64,000 nucleotides of DNA from contig CAIIXF020000002.1 of NCBI GenBank assembly GCA_903813345.2, positions 31,180,926-31,244,925 on the forward strand. The letters run 5' to 3'. Of the stretch, positions 44,319 to 54,929 are shown one piece after another (within the stretch, counting starts at the first letter, position 1; the number at the start of each line of letters is the position of its first letter). The stretch comes from Owenia fusiformis. Lineage: Eukaryota > Annelida > Polychaeta > Sabellida > Oweniidae. The translations under genes and the position numbers were made by a program. The notes below the pieces were generated by a model. That model saw only the letters and a list, made by a program, of their open reading frames with translations. It was not told where the DNA came from and searched no databases.

Positions 44319-44754
44319 GTCCAGACAGCATCTGAAAATACACAAAGTCTCTGCTCTGTAAATACACCTGGTCCTGACAGCTCCTGAAAATACACAAAGT
44401 CTCTGCTCATACAATGAGTCTGGACAGCATCTGAAAATATACAAAGTCTCTACTTTGCAAATACACCTGATCCGGACAGCTCCTGAAAATACACAAGGTC
44501 TCTGCTCATACAATGAGTCTGGACAGCATCTGAAAATATACAAAGTCTCTACTTTGCAAATACACCTGGTCCGGACAGCTCCTGAAAATACACAAGGTCT
44601 CTGCTCATACAATGAGTCTGGACAGCATCTGAAAATATACAAAGTCTCTGCTTTGTAAATACCTCTGGTCCGGACAGCTCCTGAAAATATACACTGTCTA
44701 CACAACTACACCTGGTCTGGAAAACATCTGAAAATATACACAAAGTCTCTGCTC
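44319..44754 (-). repeat. LTR tandem array of ~92 bp units (5' LTR copy)
   Basis: Same array as 29705-30140. It lies between the proposed splice donor and the 28 bp array, in the transcribed leader. Confidence 0.85.
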
Positions 44755-44867
44755 TGCATACTCTTGATCCGGATCACATCTGAAAATACAAAGTCCTGAA
44801 AGTATATGCCAACTGGATTGCATCTGCAGACCTCGGAATCTCTGAAAGAACAGCTTGATTCATCTGC

Positions 44868-44885
44868 AGGGTTTACCTGAGAGCA
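44868..44885 (-). promoter_or_regulatory. candidate splice donor in the LTR leader
   Basis: Minus strand reads GCTCTCAG|GTAAACCC, a good 5' splice site about 380 nt downstream of the proposed transcription start. With the acceptor at 32988 it would give a spliced ORF2 mRNA. The same sequence occurs in the 3' LTR at 30254-30271. Confidence 0.4.
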
Positions 44886-45281
44886 ACAACAATCGAGAAC
44901 ACACCTGAAAATATACAAAGTCTGTGCAACTCAGCAAAATCTGGATCACCTCTGAAAATAAACCAACTCCAGTTCACATCTGAAAATATACAAAGTGCTG
45001 AAAACAAATAAAATCCCTAAAATAAATCAAAGTTCCAAACCAAAGTCAATTGAAATAAGTTGAAGTTAAATTCCACTAACAATTGTTATCCAAAATATAT
45101 CTCCATAGAAGTATTTCTATTCCAAAGTAAGATAATTTCAAAGTACCTGCGATCAAATCTCTTGATTGAAATCACTTGAATTTGAAAGAACTCAATTCCA
45201 CAATTCTAAAAGTATTGACTCGTTCCTCAAACGTATGTACTGAACCTGAAAGAAAGACTGAGCTAAGCTCACTGCTTCCCG

Positions 45282-45292
45282 CCTTATATAGT
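45282..45292 (-). promoter_or_regulatory. TATA box of the LTR promoter
   Basis: Minus strand GACTATATAAGGCGGG. It is the only well-formed TATA-like sequence I noticed in the upstream third of the LTR. Initiation would fall near 45255. The identical copy in the other LTR is at 30668-30678. Confidence 0.55.
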
Positions 45293-45910
45293 CCCTGTAA
45301 CAAAATAGTTCGCCTTCCGCGGTAGGAAAATATCACTCCGCCGGTCATCCAAGTGTTTTGGGCTAAAAACATATAATTTTACAGTGGCGGGGATAGATTG
45401 GAACGATAAATAACTCTAGAATGTTTTTATAAAAGATAGGAGCTTGAATAATGTCGATAAACTGCAAAATATGAGCAAAATTACCAACCGGAAGTTAAAT
45501 TCGAAACGTTTTCAAGTCGAAATCTGACGAAGCAATTCCCTTTAATTTCTAACAAATGATAAAGATTTGGACCTTGAAAGGTATCTAATTCAACACTCTA
45601 CACCTCTAACTTGGTCTAGGACGGCTAAAAGTGAAGTAACTTAGCTTATGTGTTGAGAAATCGAAGGGTGAAGATATAAATTGAACTCGTTCCTTATATG
45701 GGCAAATCTAATATGGCAGCCTCCATTACGTCGCCAAAATTAACTCCAATTTATGAAAAATGAATAAAATTTCTGTAAAGCCTAACAATCTACTGTAATT
45801 ATCGTCTAAAGGGACAATATGTGAAATCTGGCAGGTAAGTACCACTCAATCAATCACACATAGGGATGAACTGGTTTAGCATCGAATGCCTGACTGGAAA
45901 TTTCGTTACA

Positions 45911-45914
45911 ATAT
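45911..45914. repeat. target-site duplication (right)
   Basis: ATAT directly after the LTR end TTCGTTACA, matching 27229-27232. Confidence 0.75.
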
Positions 45915-47065
45915 TAAACACCCCTGGTCAAGGCTATAGACTATAATGAAAACTCATACAGACTGGTTAATAGACATTTAGCGAAATAAGAAGCAATTTA
46001 CAAATTAGGTTTGTCATGTCTGTGTGTGGTTGTGTGTGCACATACACATATACTGCTTGGATATAACGAAAGAAACGGACACGAAACTGGATTGAAAGAA
46101 GATACAAAAAATTACCGAATTATTTGGAAGAATTGATGACGTATAGTTCATGTCTTGTGTTTGTTTATTAACTTACAATATTAATATGTTTGACAAGACT
46201 TTTGCCTCTTTGGAGCTATGTAAATCAAATCCTGTGAAAGTATTCATTCCAAACTATGATCGTGTTTACCCCCACCCCCATCTAATGTCTCTTAATTACA
46301 ATTATTTTGCAAATGAAATAACCCCAAACGTTGATATGTCAACATAACTTTGCAGAACTGTGCGAAACGAAAGGTGGAACATATCAGATTAAATATTATA
46401 TTCTGGAACTGCACAAAAGGCAATAGTCGAAGAACTAAACAAAACAATTCCTACAACAGATAAAGCTGTTTTAGAAATCTGCTTTATGGTTCGCTTCTTG
46501 CCCCCATTGTCCCTGTTTGAGATACATGATACAAGGAAAAGAGACCTTAGTAGGATAGTAATACGATATGGATGTCCATATCAGCCTCTGAGATAGATAA
46601 AACTATTTTCAAATCATTAAAAACCCAAAATTGATATCATATTTCATATTCTTAACATTAATCATCTTTTCAACATTTAACGCTTGCACTAATGCACTGA
46701 TATTTGAGTGTACTATGGGGGTTTTGTTGACAAATCGCGATTTGAATTATAAATTATTTTCGCCAAGGTGCTTGCACACTCATGTTTTATTCTGTGAACG
46801 TTTGTAAACTATTTGTATAGTTCAATGCGTTTCTAAATCCCGCTATTTCATATCATAAAGTCTGTACGTAATGTTGTTAGTAATTTATTTCGTCATTTAT
46901 TTTAAAGGTCTATATGTGTCTAAGAGACGACAATAGTACAATAATGTCATTTCTAAGGGCAATATAGTGAAATATTGAAGGCCCAAGGTCCAATATTATT
47001 TTTATTTATTTTTTATCTTTCAATCTATCTTTATTTCTTTTTAAAATATGTTTTACAGTACAAAT
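45915..47065. other. intron 1 DNA, unassigned
   Basis: Contains a GT/CA-rich simple repeat near 46018-46052 and no gene. From about 46985 it is T-rich and may be the 3' flank of the LINE fragment that follows on the minus strand. Confidence 0.4.
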
Positions 47066-47509
47066 CTACATAATTGCATTAAAATGATGCATTTTAATTT
47101 CATGTGTATCTTTACAATAGTTGACAAATATGATATACCACATTTCATTAAGCCATTCATTTAAATGTTTGTAGTCAATGTTTCGTGTTTTATATCCAAA
47201 AATCAATGTTTTAATATCTGTTAAATCTATTGTGATTTTAAAATGATTAAAAATGTACTCTTCTAATTGTTTTAGCACTCTGTTTACTCTTTTGCAATCT
47301 AAGAATAAGTGTTTAAAATTTTCAACTACGTTACATAAATCACAGTTTTCAGTTTGACTTATTTGCCATCTTTTAAGTAAGAACTTACATGGTAAAATGT
47401 TATGAAGCAATTTATATTTACAATTTGCAGATTTTTTGTTCTGACACTTATACAAGAAAACCCATACACACTTGAAAAGTTCAGTATAATCTTGAAGCTT
47501 CAGGTCCAA
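47066..47509 (-). pseudogene. C-terminal fragment of a LINE ORF2 (RT zinc-binding region)
   Basis: 147 codons with YKLLHNILPCKFLLKRWQIS followed by CDLCNVVENFKHLFLDCK, i.e. C-x2-C-x7-H-x4-C. This is the reverse-transcriptase-associated zinc-binding region at the end of L1/Tx1-type ORF2 proteins. RT and endonuclease are missing upstream, as in 5'-truncated copies. It is of the same general type as the LINE at 59161-63300. Confidence 0.75.
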
Positions 47510-47518
47510 TATTTCACT

Positions 47519-47988
47519 TTATTATGCACCTCATTAAAATACTCAAATCTGATTGGTTCTTAGTTGCTTGTAATTTGGCAATACTCTGCTCTTTTCTGAA
47601 AACTGCCGGATATTTTTTCAATATCTGACCCTTTCGAGAAAAAGGGTCGGATATTTTTTTCAATGTTTTTGCAACATTCCCACTTCAGAGTTTTATTTCT
47701 TAATAACTGGAGTACTACTTAAAGCTTATATCTGAAACTGGCGGAAAATAGAAGAAAAATGCACTTAATCAATCACAATTACCCTTATCATTCAAAAGTT
47801 ACATATAATTCTGCAAGAACGTCTCGAATAAATAAAAATTAAATTCCCGGTTCAAATGTTTTCGTCCAGTGTAGCGAATAAACTGGCCGGAAGTCCGGTC
47901 TGAGTTTTGAAAGAAAAAATAAATAAATGTCAAAATAATGTCAACTAAACTGTAAGTACTCCACTTTCATTGGGAGGTGCATAATAAA
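47519..47988. mobile_element. MITE-like element with inverted ends
   Basis: TTTATTATGCACCTC at the left and GAGGTGCATAATAAA-like sequence at the right are inverted. Inside, ATATCTGACCCTTT and AAAGGGTCGGATAT form a hairpin (47623-47656). Exact ends and target duplication are uncertain. Confidence 0.5.
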
Positions 47989-48131
47989 ACAAATACTGGA
48001 TGATCCGGAGCTGGATATGGCCAGAATACCTATCCTCGAAAAAATATTTGGCTCGGCTGCCGCCTCGCCCAATATTTTTTCTCGAATAGGTATTCTGCCA
48101 TATCCAGCTCCGGATCATCCAGTATTTGTTT
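47987..48131. repeat. hairpin mini-element
   Basis: AAACAAATACTGGATGATCC at the left pairs with its complement at the right, with pairing almost to the tip GGCTCGGCTGCCGCCTCGCC. One of the best hairpins of the set. Confidence 0.8.
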
Positions 48132-48445
48132 ACTATTGCTCGCAGAAATGACGTTATTAGTATTATTACCACCGTTAACGACCAGGACTGAAACAGCAAG
48201 AAAACCTTACGTACCGTAAAAAAAAAACCGTACGATATCTAATTTCCCGGGGAAAACTGCCGGTCCAGAATATATTCTAGACCGGTCCACATGGACCACC
48301 ACTATGACTTCATAGTTTCTCAGGTCGATATAGTAAAATGAATGCCTTCTAAACTAGCACTAAAACCTCTAGAACTGGTCCGGCAAGGTGGTAATAATAA
48401 ACATTACTAGTATTCCGTGAACGTAATTGTATGTTTTTTGTTATG

Positions 48446-48583
48446 CCTGGGTCACATTTGCTGCGATTCATCGGCCAGCGCCGAGCCTATTGAGTATTTT
48501 GTTCCAAACTGAATACAATTTTGAACAAAACACTCAATCGGCCGGGCTCAGGCCGATGTATCGGGGCAAATATGACCCAGGCA
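48446..48583. repeat. hairpin mini-element
   Basis: GCCTGGGTCACATTTG and CAAATATGACCCAGGC ends, inner CATCGGCC/GGCCGATG and TTGAGTATTTTGTTC/GAACAAAACACTCAA pairs, and a centre of ACTGAATACAATTTT. Related words occur at 10738-10800. Confidence 0.75.
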
Positions 48584-49258
48584 ACACTGAAAGTGCAGTT
48601 TTTCCTAACCTTTTTACTGTTTACAGTATTTTACTAATCACAATAGGTGAAAATTCAACTTAAATGCGTTATGTGTTTTTAACTTTTTTGTAGACTATGG
48701 GGTCAAAAGCCCGGGTCAAAAGTTATATTTTGACGGCTAAATATAGTCTGGTTTTATTTCATTCAAATATCAGATATTGATTTTGAACTAATGATATTAT
48801 TAAGGGAGGATGTAACAAATATACAATGTATCTAGAACGATATATTGAACTTTTTTCTAAATGTTGATATCCAAAAAACATAGTTTTGGCTAATGAACAC
48901 ATACCGGTGACATAATAACGAATATACACATTGTAACACAGATAAGAGAATCAGGGGAAATTACAATCCATTTGATCAAATTTTAAGATTTAATCTCCAG
49001 CTGTGGTGCAATCAAAGTGTTGATACACATAATTAGCAATCAGAAAGATTAAAGTTTTCAATTGCTTTTATTGTAACATCTTATTTCAAAAGAATGGATA
49101 TTGAGTACATGGTCGTATGGATGTATTCATATTTATATCAAGCATTCACATTATAGCTTAAAGTGTATTATAATTCCTTCAATAAATGCAACATATTTAC
49201 CATTTTAGATTTCATATTGGACTTTCTGCATAATGATAAAATGTTGATGATATATCGA
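48584..49258. other. intron 1 DNA, unassigned
   Basis: AT-rich. No exon or repeat boundary recognised. Confidence 0.4.
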
Positions 49259-49497
49259 CGCGAGCACCTTTTCACGTGGTATGGGGAGGGGACAAAATCG
49301 AAGGTATTCCATAGATGACGCACTCTCAGTCATTTTGCAACATTTAATAGTACATATTTAGTACAGTCAAACCTACATTTAGGCACTGGTTACCACTCTG
49401 TATTTTCAGGGATTTTACGAGAAAACCCTACGAGAAAAGCCGAGATTTACCACAGTTGTGGTTAAGTGGTTTTCTTTTACGCATGATATACTACTTA
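49259..49497 (-). repeat. inverted repeat arm near the 3' end of intron 1
   Basis: Reverse complement of 21232-21453. It ends 150 bp before exon 2. A short GTCACCAGCACAAGCGGTGG palindromic repeat follows directly. Confidence 0.8.
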
Positions 49498-49647
49498 TGT
49501 CACCAGCACAAGCGGTGGCATACTGTTACAGACAATTCGCATGTTAATGCCTCGTTATAATGGCGAAGTCGTTGGAAAGTTCATTACAAAGCCTCTAGAC
49601 AGGAGGGGTCCCTTGTCATCTTGTACTTTGTCGATTTGCTGTTGTAG

Positions 49648-49871
49648 GGGCTGATTTACCTCATCACTGCCGCATACCCGTGAATGCAACTGTTGATGAA
49701 TCAATTCCGACAATTGTTAACGCGCGTGGAGAAGAGGAGCTATCCCAATGTACAATGTACGAAAATGTATACGCAAATTCAACGGGGATTGTAACGAAAC
49801 GGATCATACCTTGTAAAAATGGTTGGACGTTCTACAAAGAGACGGACCTTACGCATACGATAGGCATGGAG
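49648..49871 (+). CDS. SLC22-like transporter, exon 2 (large extracellular loop)
   Basis: Acceptor CTGTTGTAG|GG and donor GGAG|GTACTT. Reading phase 1 in and 0 out gives ADLPHHCRIPVN, two N-glycosylation sequons (NAT and NST), SQCTMYENVY and PCKNGWTFYK. This is the cysteine-rich loop between helices 1 and 2 that is diagnostic of SLC22 transporters, ending in IGME before the WNLVC of exon 3. Three cysteines (HHCRIP, SQCTMY, PCKNGW) match the family pattern. Confidence 0.88.
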
Positions 49872-49971
49872 GTACTTATACTTTATATCCTTGTTGGAAA
49901 GACCGAGACATGCGAATGATTGGAAACATTTTGTGAATTTAGCTCAAAAGTTTGATTTTGACGGTACCACG

Positions 49972-50728
49972 CGGTCCTAACTCACCGGGGCGTATCGAAA
50001 CCAAAACGCCCCGCAAAACCGTTATTTTGAATTTCAAATCTACCCTGTCTTTGGAAAATCAATGATTGTGAGTATCACACTACACCATTTTTCTTCAAAC
50101 TTGTTCCATTAAAACCTTCAAAGAAATACCTTTCAGTCGAGACATTGCCTTTGTATACAAAGTCCCTCGTTTTAGCGGAGTTTTGGTCCCCAGATGTGAG
50201 AAGTTGCTAATCCTCAGAGATTTCAACCACAATCCTTGATATCTCGTCAGTTCTTCTATCACTCTCCCCCATATTCTGCGCAAGGACTCCCATTACAACC
50301 CGCCATCGCTGCATCAACATATTTATTACATGAAACGCAGCAATTTTGAAAAGTCCTACGCAACTGTTTGAAATTGACCAAAACGCCCCGTTGTCTTCCA
50401 AAAGGCCCCGCAGAGTCTATGTGACTACAAACGTGTATCTAGTTAAGGTGCATAGATCCAACGGGGCGTTTTGGAAGAGAACGGGGCGTTTTGATCAATT
50501 TCGAACAGATGCGTAGGACTTTTAGAAATTGGTGCGTTTAATGTAATAAATATGTTGATGCAGAGATGGAGGGTTGTAATGGGAGTCCTTGTGCAAAATA
50601 TAGGGGAGAATAATAAAAGAACTGGCTATATATCGAGGCTTTTGGTTGAAATCTCTGAAGATTTGCAACTTCTCACATCTGGGGACCAAAACGCCGCTAA
50701 AACGAGTCACTCTGTACACAAAAGCATG
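49972..50728. mobile_element. fold-back element related to 24682-25089
   Basis: The outer left part (CACGCGGTCCTAACT, then CACTACACCATTTTTCTTCA) matches the 24682 element. The arms at 50148-50425 and 50440-50728 are reverse complementary over ~280 bp, sharing GGTCCCCAGATGTGAGAAGT. GGGGCGTTTTGG words recur at several places. The right outer part is missing, so this is an asymmetrical or rearranged member. Non-coding. Confidence 0.7.
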
Positions 50729-50770
50729 AATGTAACTTTAATTCTTTGGAATATAATATATTCTAATTAA

Positions 50771-51248
50771 AATTATACATCATTTTAAAGCTGCTTTCAT
50801 AAAGTTTTCAAATCAAGTACACTTCTTTCACAATTCTTGCGCGTTCTTTTTTGAAAAATAGTTTTTTACCCCAAAATCTGCCAAATATCCGCTGTCGACA
50901 CGTTACATTTTGAATAATTTTTCGTCTTTAAACGCACATAACTCAAACAATATTTGACTATTATTCCATAGTTAGCATGATATTCATAGGATAACATGTG
51001 GAAATAAAAACGGTATTTTTGTAATCAGTGGTAAAATATGATATTTTTGACAAATTTTCACTTAACCATAGCATACGGTTTTTTAGCCATGACATACGAC
51101 GTCGTATGCTATGGTTTATGGATTTTTGCTACTTCAGACTCAAAACGAGGCTTAGTGTAAAGATCGCCGGATCGTTTGGAAAATTCGAAATAAATCACTT
51201 AATTTCCGACGATTCTGATGATGACTTTAACTATGGAATAAAAAGAAC
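50771..51248. other. intron 2 DNA with a small palindrome
   Basis: ACCATAGCATACG / CGTATGCTATGGT at 51064-51114 is the only structure. Otherwise nothing is recognised. Confidence 0.4.
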
Positions 51249-51382
51249 ATCCTATGATTTACTCGTGATATGATTTTAATCCACTCATGGATATTGATAT
51301 CTGCACTCTCTCGCTACGCTCGCTCGTGCAGATATCATATCCATTCGTGGATAAAAATCATATCACTCATAAATCATAGGAT
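51249..51382. repeat. hairpin mini-element
   Basis: ATCCTATGATTTACTCGTGA at the left pairs with its near complement at the right. The tip is CTCTCGCTACGCTCGCTCGT. Confidence 0.8.
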
Positions 51383-52049
51383 ATCCTCTATTTATACTTT
51401 ATTTTCGTCATGATAAAGGTAGATGGAAGTGTTATTTCAAAGGATGAATTCTAGTAAGCGTCCCATATTGTGACGCCATATAGTTTGAAAAATAGATTCT
51501 GTCGACAGCGACCTTTTTTGCTCATTTTTTGTTACCTTCAACTTTTCAGGTGTACATTAAACAAAAAATACGAGACCAATTTTTAATATACCATACATGA
51601 TTATTTTGCTCATTAATTTATGATTTTGTTCACAAACGTATGTGTTGTATGTGGAAAAGTGGAGGACGAAAGGTTTTCAAAATTCATTAAATAGGGCGAA
51701 TTTACGCCTTTCACCTATTTTCAAACACAGCAACACATATATTTATTTCACCTAAAATATCAATTGATTCGTGTTTTTTATGATGCTCCTAACCCATTGT
51801 TAATACATATTCGATATCAGAGTTATTCGCCTTAAATATTTTGAGATATAGAGGCAAATGTGGAGAACGAAAGGATTTCCATATGTGTACATTTTTCTCA
51901 AAAAACGTCACATTCTGTGATGTTAAAAAGTGAAAATGTGTAACAATACGTGCGCGAACTTTTTGCAACGTGTCAATTGACATATTGCCATTGCGGAAAA
52001 CACTTTGTTTATGTTGATTTGAACAAAAACAAAAGCGTGTATATTTCAG
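51383..52049. other. intron 2 DNA, unassigned
   Basis: Nothing recognised until the pyrimidine-rich acceptor (GTGTATATTTCAG) just before exon 3. Confidence 0.4.
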
Positions 52050-52280
52050 TGGAACCTTGTCTGCAAAGATGCCCCCTTGGTTGGTACGGCTCAAACAATC
52101 TTCACAGCGGGTGTTCTCGTTGGGGCACTCTTCTTCACTTCTATGGCGGACAACATCGGGAGAAAGCCAATATTTCTGTGCTGCCAGCTCCTCATGGCAG
52201 TCTGTGGCTTAATTATCGCATTTCAGCCGAGTTATATCGTATTTGTTGTTCTTAGATGTTTCATTGGAATGGGGCAGCAG
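52050..52280 (+). CDS. SLC22-like transporter, exon 3 (helices 2-3, MFS signature)
   Basis: 77 codons in phase 0, from TTTCAG|TGGAAC to CAGCAG|GTTTGT. It encodes WNLVCKDAPLVGTAQTIFTA, then GVLVGALFFTSMADNIGRKP, the conserved major-facilitator loop between helices 2 and 3 (G-x3-D/N-x2-GRKP type), and a hydrophobic segment to RCFIGMGQQ. The WNLVC start is a hallmark of SLC22 proteins. Confidence 0.92.
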
Positions 52281-52889
52281 GTTTGTTGCTGATATATGTT
52301 TGTTACTTTAAAGTCACCTCAAGGAGGATTGGCTCCAGGGGACGCAACTCGATACTCGACCTTGACCTTAATCGATATCAACATTTAAAATGTCCTTAAT
52401 GTCGTTATTTTCTGACATTATAACTGACTATTTTATAATCTCCGATCCTAAAGATTTGAACTAACTAATATCTTGATCACTTCTTTTTTGTTTGGAAATA
52501 AGACAGAAACTCGCGATTCAAATTTTGAAATTAAAAAATGGCGCCCAGTTGATTTCGAATTTGGTAATCACGACATCCTTCAAGATCGGATTCATTGTTG
52601 GAAATTATCGAGATAGCATTCTGGGATTCAATCCTCTTTAAGTCACCTTATACATTCCCCTCCATAAGATTGTCAATCGGAAGATTTCATTGGGTTACAT
52701 TTCAAAACCTATAAAATGTTGAATCTTGATTTTGTTCCTTAATTACAATAATCTGAAAAACTATGACTTTGATTAGATATTTTAAATCGCCAAAAATGGT
52801 GAACAGCCTTTGATAAGTGATCCAAACAGGGACTTCCGGTTTCCAAACTTATCGAGGGGAGTGTACATGGTTTTAATTGCTAACACATT
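52281..52889. other. intron 3 DNA, unassigned
   Basis: Contains words (AAGTCACCT, TTGATAAGTGA) that grade into the minisatellite. No exon seen. Confidence 0.4.
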
Positions 52890-53315
52890 TTATTGATAAT
52901 GGCAATCATTGATAAGTCACCTTGCTAACACATGGTAGTCATTGATAAGTCACTTTTATTTATGGTAGTCATTGATATGTCACCTTGCTAGCACATGGTA
53001 GTAATTGATAAGTCACCTTACTAACAAATGGTAGTCATTGATATGTCACCTTGCTAGAACATGGTAGTAATTGATAAGTCACCTTACTAACAAATGGTAG
53101 TCATTGATAAGTCACTTTTATTTATGGTAGTCATTGATATGTCACCTTGCTAGCACATGGTAGTAATTGATAAGTCACCTTACTAACAAATGGTAGTCAT
53201 TGATAAGTCACCTTTATATGTGGTAGTCATTGATATGTCACCTTGCTAGAACATGGTGGTAATTGATAAGTCACCTTACCAACAAATGATAGTCTTTGAA
53301 GAGTCATCTTGTCAA
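52890..53315 (+). repeat. minisatellite in intron 3
   Basis: About a dozen units of 27-37 bp built on ATTGATAAGTCACCTT(A/G)CTA followed by ACA(A/C)ATGGTAGT. Long and short unit types alternate in a higher-order pattern (one group of four units is repeated). Confidence 0.85.
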
Positions 53316-53469
53316 CATAGGTACAGTGCTGTAATCATATACGTGCCGTCATTATTTTTGGTAGTACTTCATGAATTTAGGGCCCGAATGGGCTCATGAT
53401 AATGTTTTCAGAAAATTTCTTATTATCCGTTTCACGTGATCAATTTTGTATGCTTTTTTCTATGCATAG

Positions 53470-53666
53470 GGAGCAGATCTAGTGGGCGTGATTTTAGCAG
53501 CTGAACTGTTTGCATTAAAACAACGAACGCTGATTATGCCGGCCATGGCTTGTTTCTGGGGAATGGGTGTAATCAGCACTAGTCTTATTGGTTTCTTGTT
53601 CAGAAATTGGCGACATGCTCAGATCTTCATATCTGGCGTATCTCTCCTCTCCATTCCCCTCATATG
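53470..53666 (+). CDS. SLC22-like transporter, exon 4 (helices 4-6 region)
   Basis: Acceptor GCATAG|GGAGCA and donor CATATG|GTGAGT. 65 codons plus two bases give GADLVGVILAAELFALKQRT, then MACFWGMGVISTSLIGFLF and RNWRHAQIFISGVSLLSIPL. The charged ELFALKQR loop between helices 4 and 5, and the helices that follow, fit SLC22. Phase 2 out matches exon 5, whose first base completes a tryptophan codon. Confidence 0.92.
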
Positions 53667-54929
53667 GTGAGTTGAACTGACATGTTCCTGTTTTTGTTAA
53701 TATGTGTGTGTTTAAGGCGAAGCTAAATGAAATGAAAAGTACAAAAAATGACTGCCATTTTTTTGATAAAGACACATGTTATTAAAATCTGTTTACCTTG
53801 TATATGAATTGTATATCTTGACTAATGGAACATGTCAAAGTTAACATCACACACACTGGGCGAAGTGACCAAATATAAACAATTTTAATCACAAATAATC
53901 AGTGAATAAATGATTATTATCTGGTTAAAACCTATTATCGAGACTATTATTGCTGGTTATCGCTGATTATCGAGACTAATTAATCAAAAATAACCAGTGT
54001 TTTCACTGGTTATTACAATAATCAATTCTTATTAATGTGTAGCCAATGGCAAAAATTCCAACTGATTATTATGTCAAGTGATTATTCCCCCAACTGATTA
54101 TCGCTTTGTTTTCATTAGCAATTAAGAACCGTCTGCCATTTATGCGTCTAGCGCTTCCAATTATTATCCGTTGAATAAACAAACTATAGCTTTTGTCCAG
54201 CTAAAGAATATGAGTTTTTGCGAAATTGAATTTTTCATTCAAATATCTTTTTTTTAATTCATTATCAACCAAACAAAAAATAAAAGAAACACATTTTTAG
54301 AATTTCATTTAATGTTAGATTTTATTTAGCTGTCCAACTTCAATTACCAGGATTCGAGATTTTTCATTAGCAATTATGATGCAGCAGATTTCTGCAATTC
54401 AATCAATAGTTTATACTAATTAGTAGTAATTAAAGAATATCACCAAGAAAATATTTTATCATCGTGTAGAAAGTCCAATCCAAAATTTGGTAAATGTGTT
54501 GCATTTATAGAAGCAATAACGTTGTGATACCACTGTAAAACTATAATTAAAATGTTTGATATGAAATTCGATTGTCGGGAATAAGAAATACACATCAATA
54601 CTTTTACATAATATCAAGTGTATTGAAATAAGATGTTATAACAAAGGCAATTGAAAAACTTCAATCTCAGTGAAACTAGTAGTGAAACTCCCTAAATCTG
54701 TTAAAGGGAAGCCTTCATTCAAGCACTGAAAATTAAGTTTAAGAGGAAGAATTCAGTATCCCGTGTGTTCACTACCCCCTCCCATCCCAAATCATTTAAC
54801 TACATGTATGCTCCAATGTGTTTCATTTCTGTGTTTAATAAATGCAATCAATATGATAGTTCTATATTACTCATTATTACCGTAGAGCAAATGTGCGCAA
54901 GGTTAAATTTTAATCTTATTGAATTATGT
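53667..54929. other. intron 4 DNA, unassigned
   Basis: At 53885-54010 repeated words TAATCA and ATTATCG (for example AATAATCAGTGAATAAATGA) are inversely similar to 56791-56990, perhaps the diverged ends of an old ~3 kb element. Otherwise nothing is recognised. Confidence 0.4.

Larger units (their letters stand above)
27233..45910 (-). mobile_element. complete 18.7 kb Ty3/Gypsy-type LTR retrotransposon
   Basis: Element on the minus strand: 5' LTR at 41847-45910, primer site 41829-41845, gag-pol frame 41751-33343, basic-protein ORF 32987-31728, polypurine tract 31311-31297, 3' LTR at 27233-31296. LTRs begin TGTAACGAA and end TTCGTTACA and both are 4,064 bp. Domain order PR-RT-RNase H-IN and the GPY/F-like segment place it in Ty3/Gypsy (Metaviridae). 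It is far larger than the usual 5-7 kb because of 4 kb LTRs, a very long polyprotein and the extra ORF. Equal-length, near-identical LTRs and intact frames mean a recent insertion and possibly a competent element. It sits antisense in intron 1 of the SLC22-like gene. Confidence 0.95.
41847..45910 (-). repeat. 5' LTR (4,064 bp)
   Basis: Upstream LTR in the element's own orientation, ending TTCGTTACA on the plus strand at 45910, next to ATAT. With the TATA-like sequence near 45284-45290, U3 would be ~650 nt and R-U5 ~3.4 kb. Most of the tandem arrays would then be in the transcribed leader. Confidence 0.95.
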
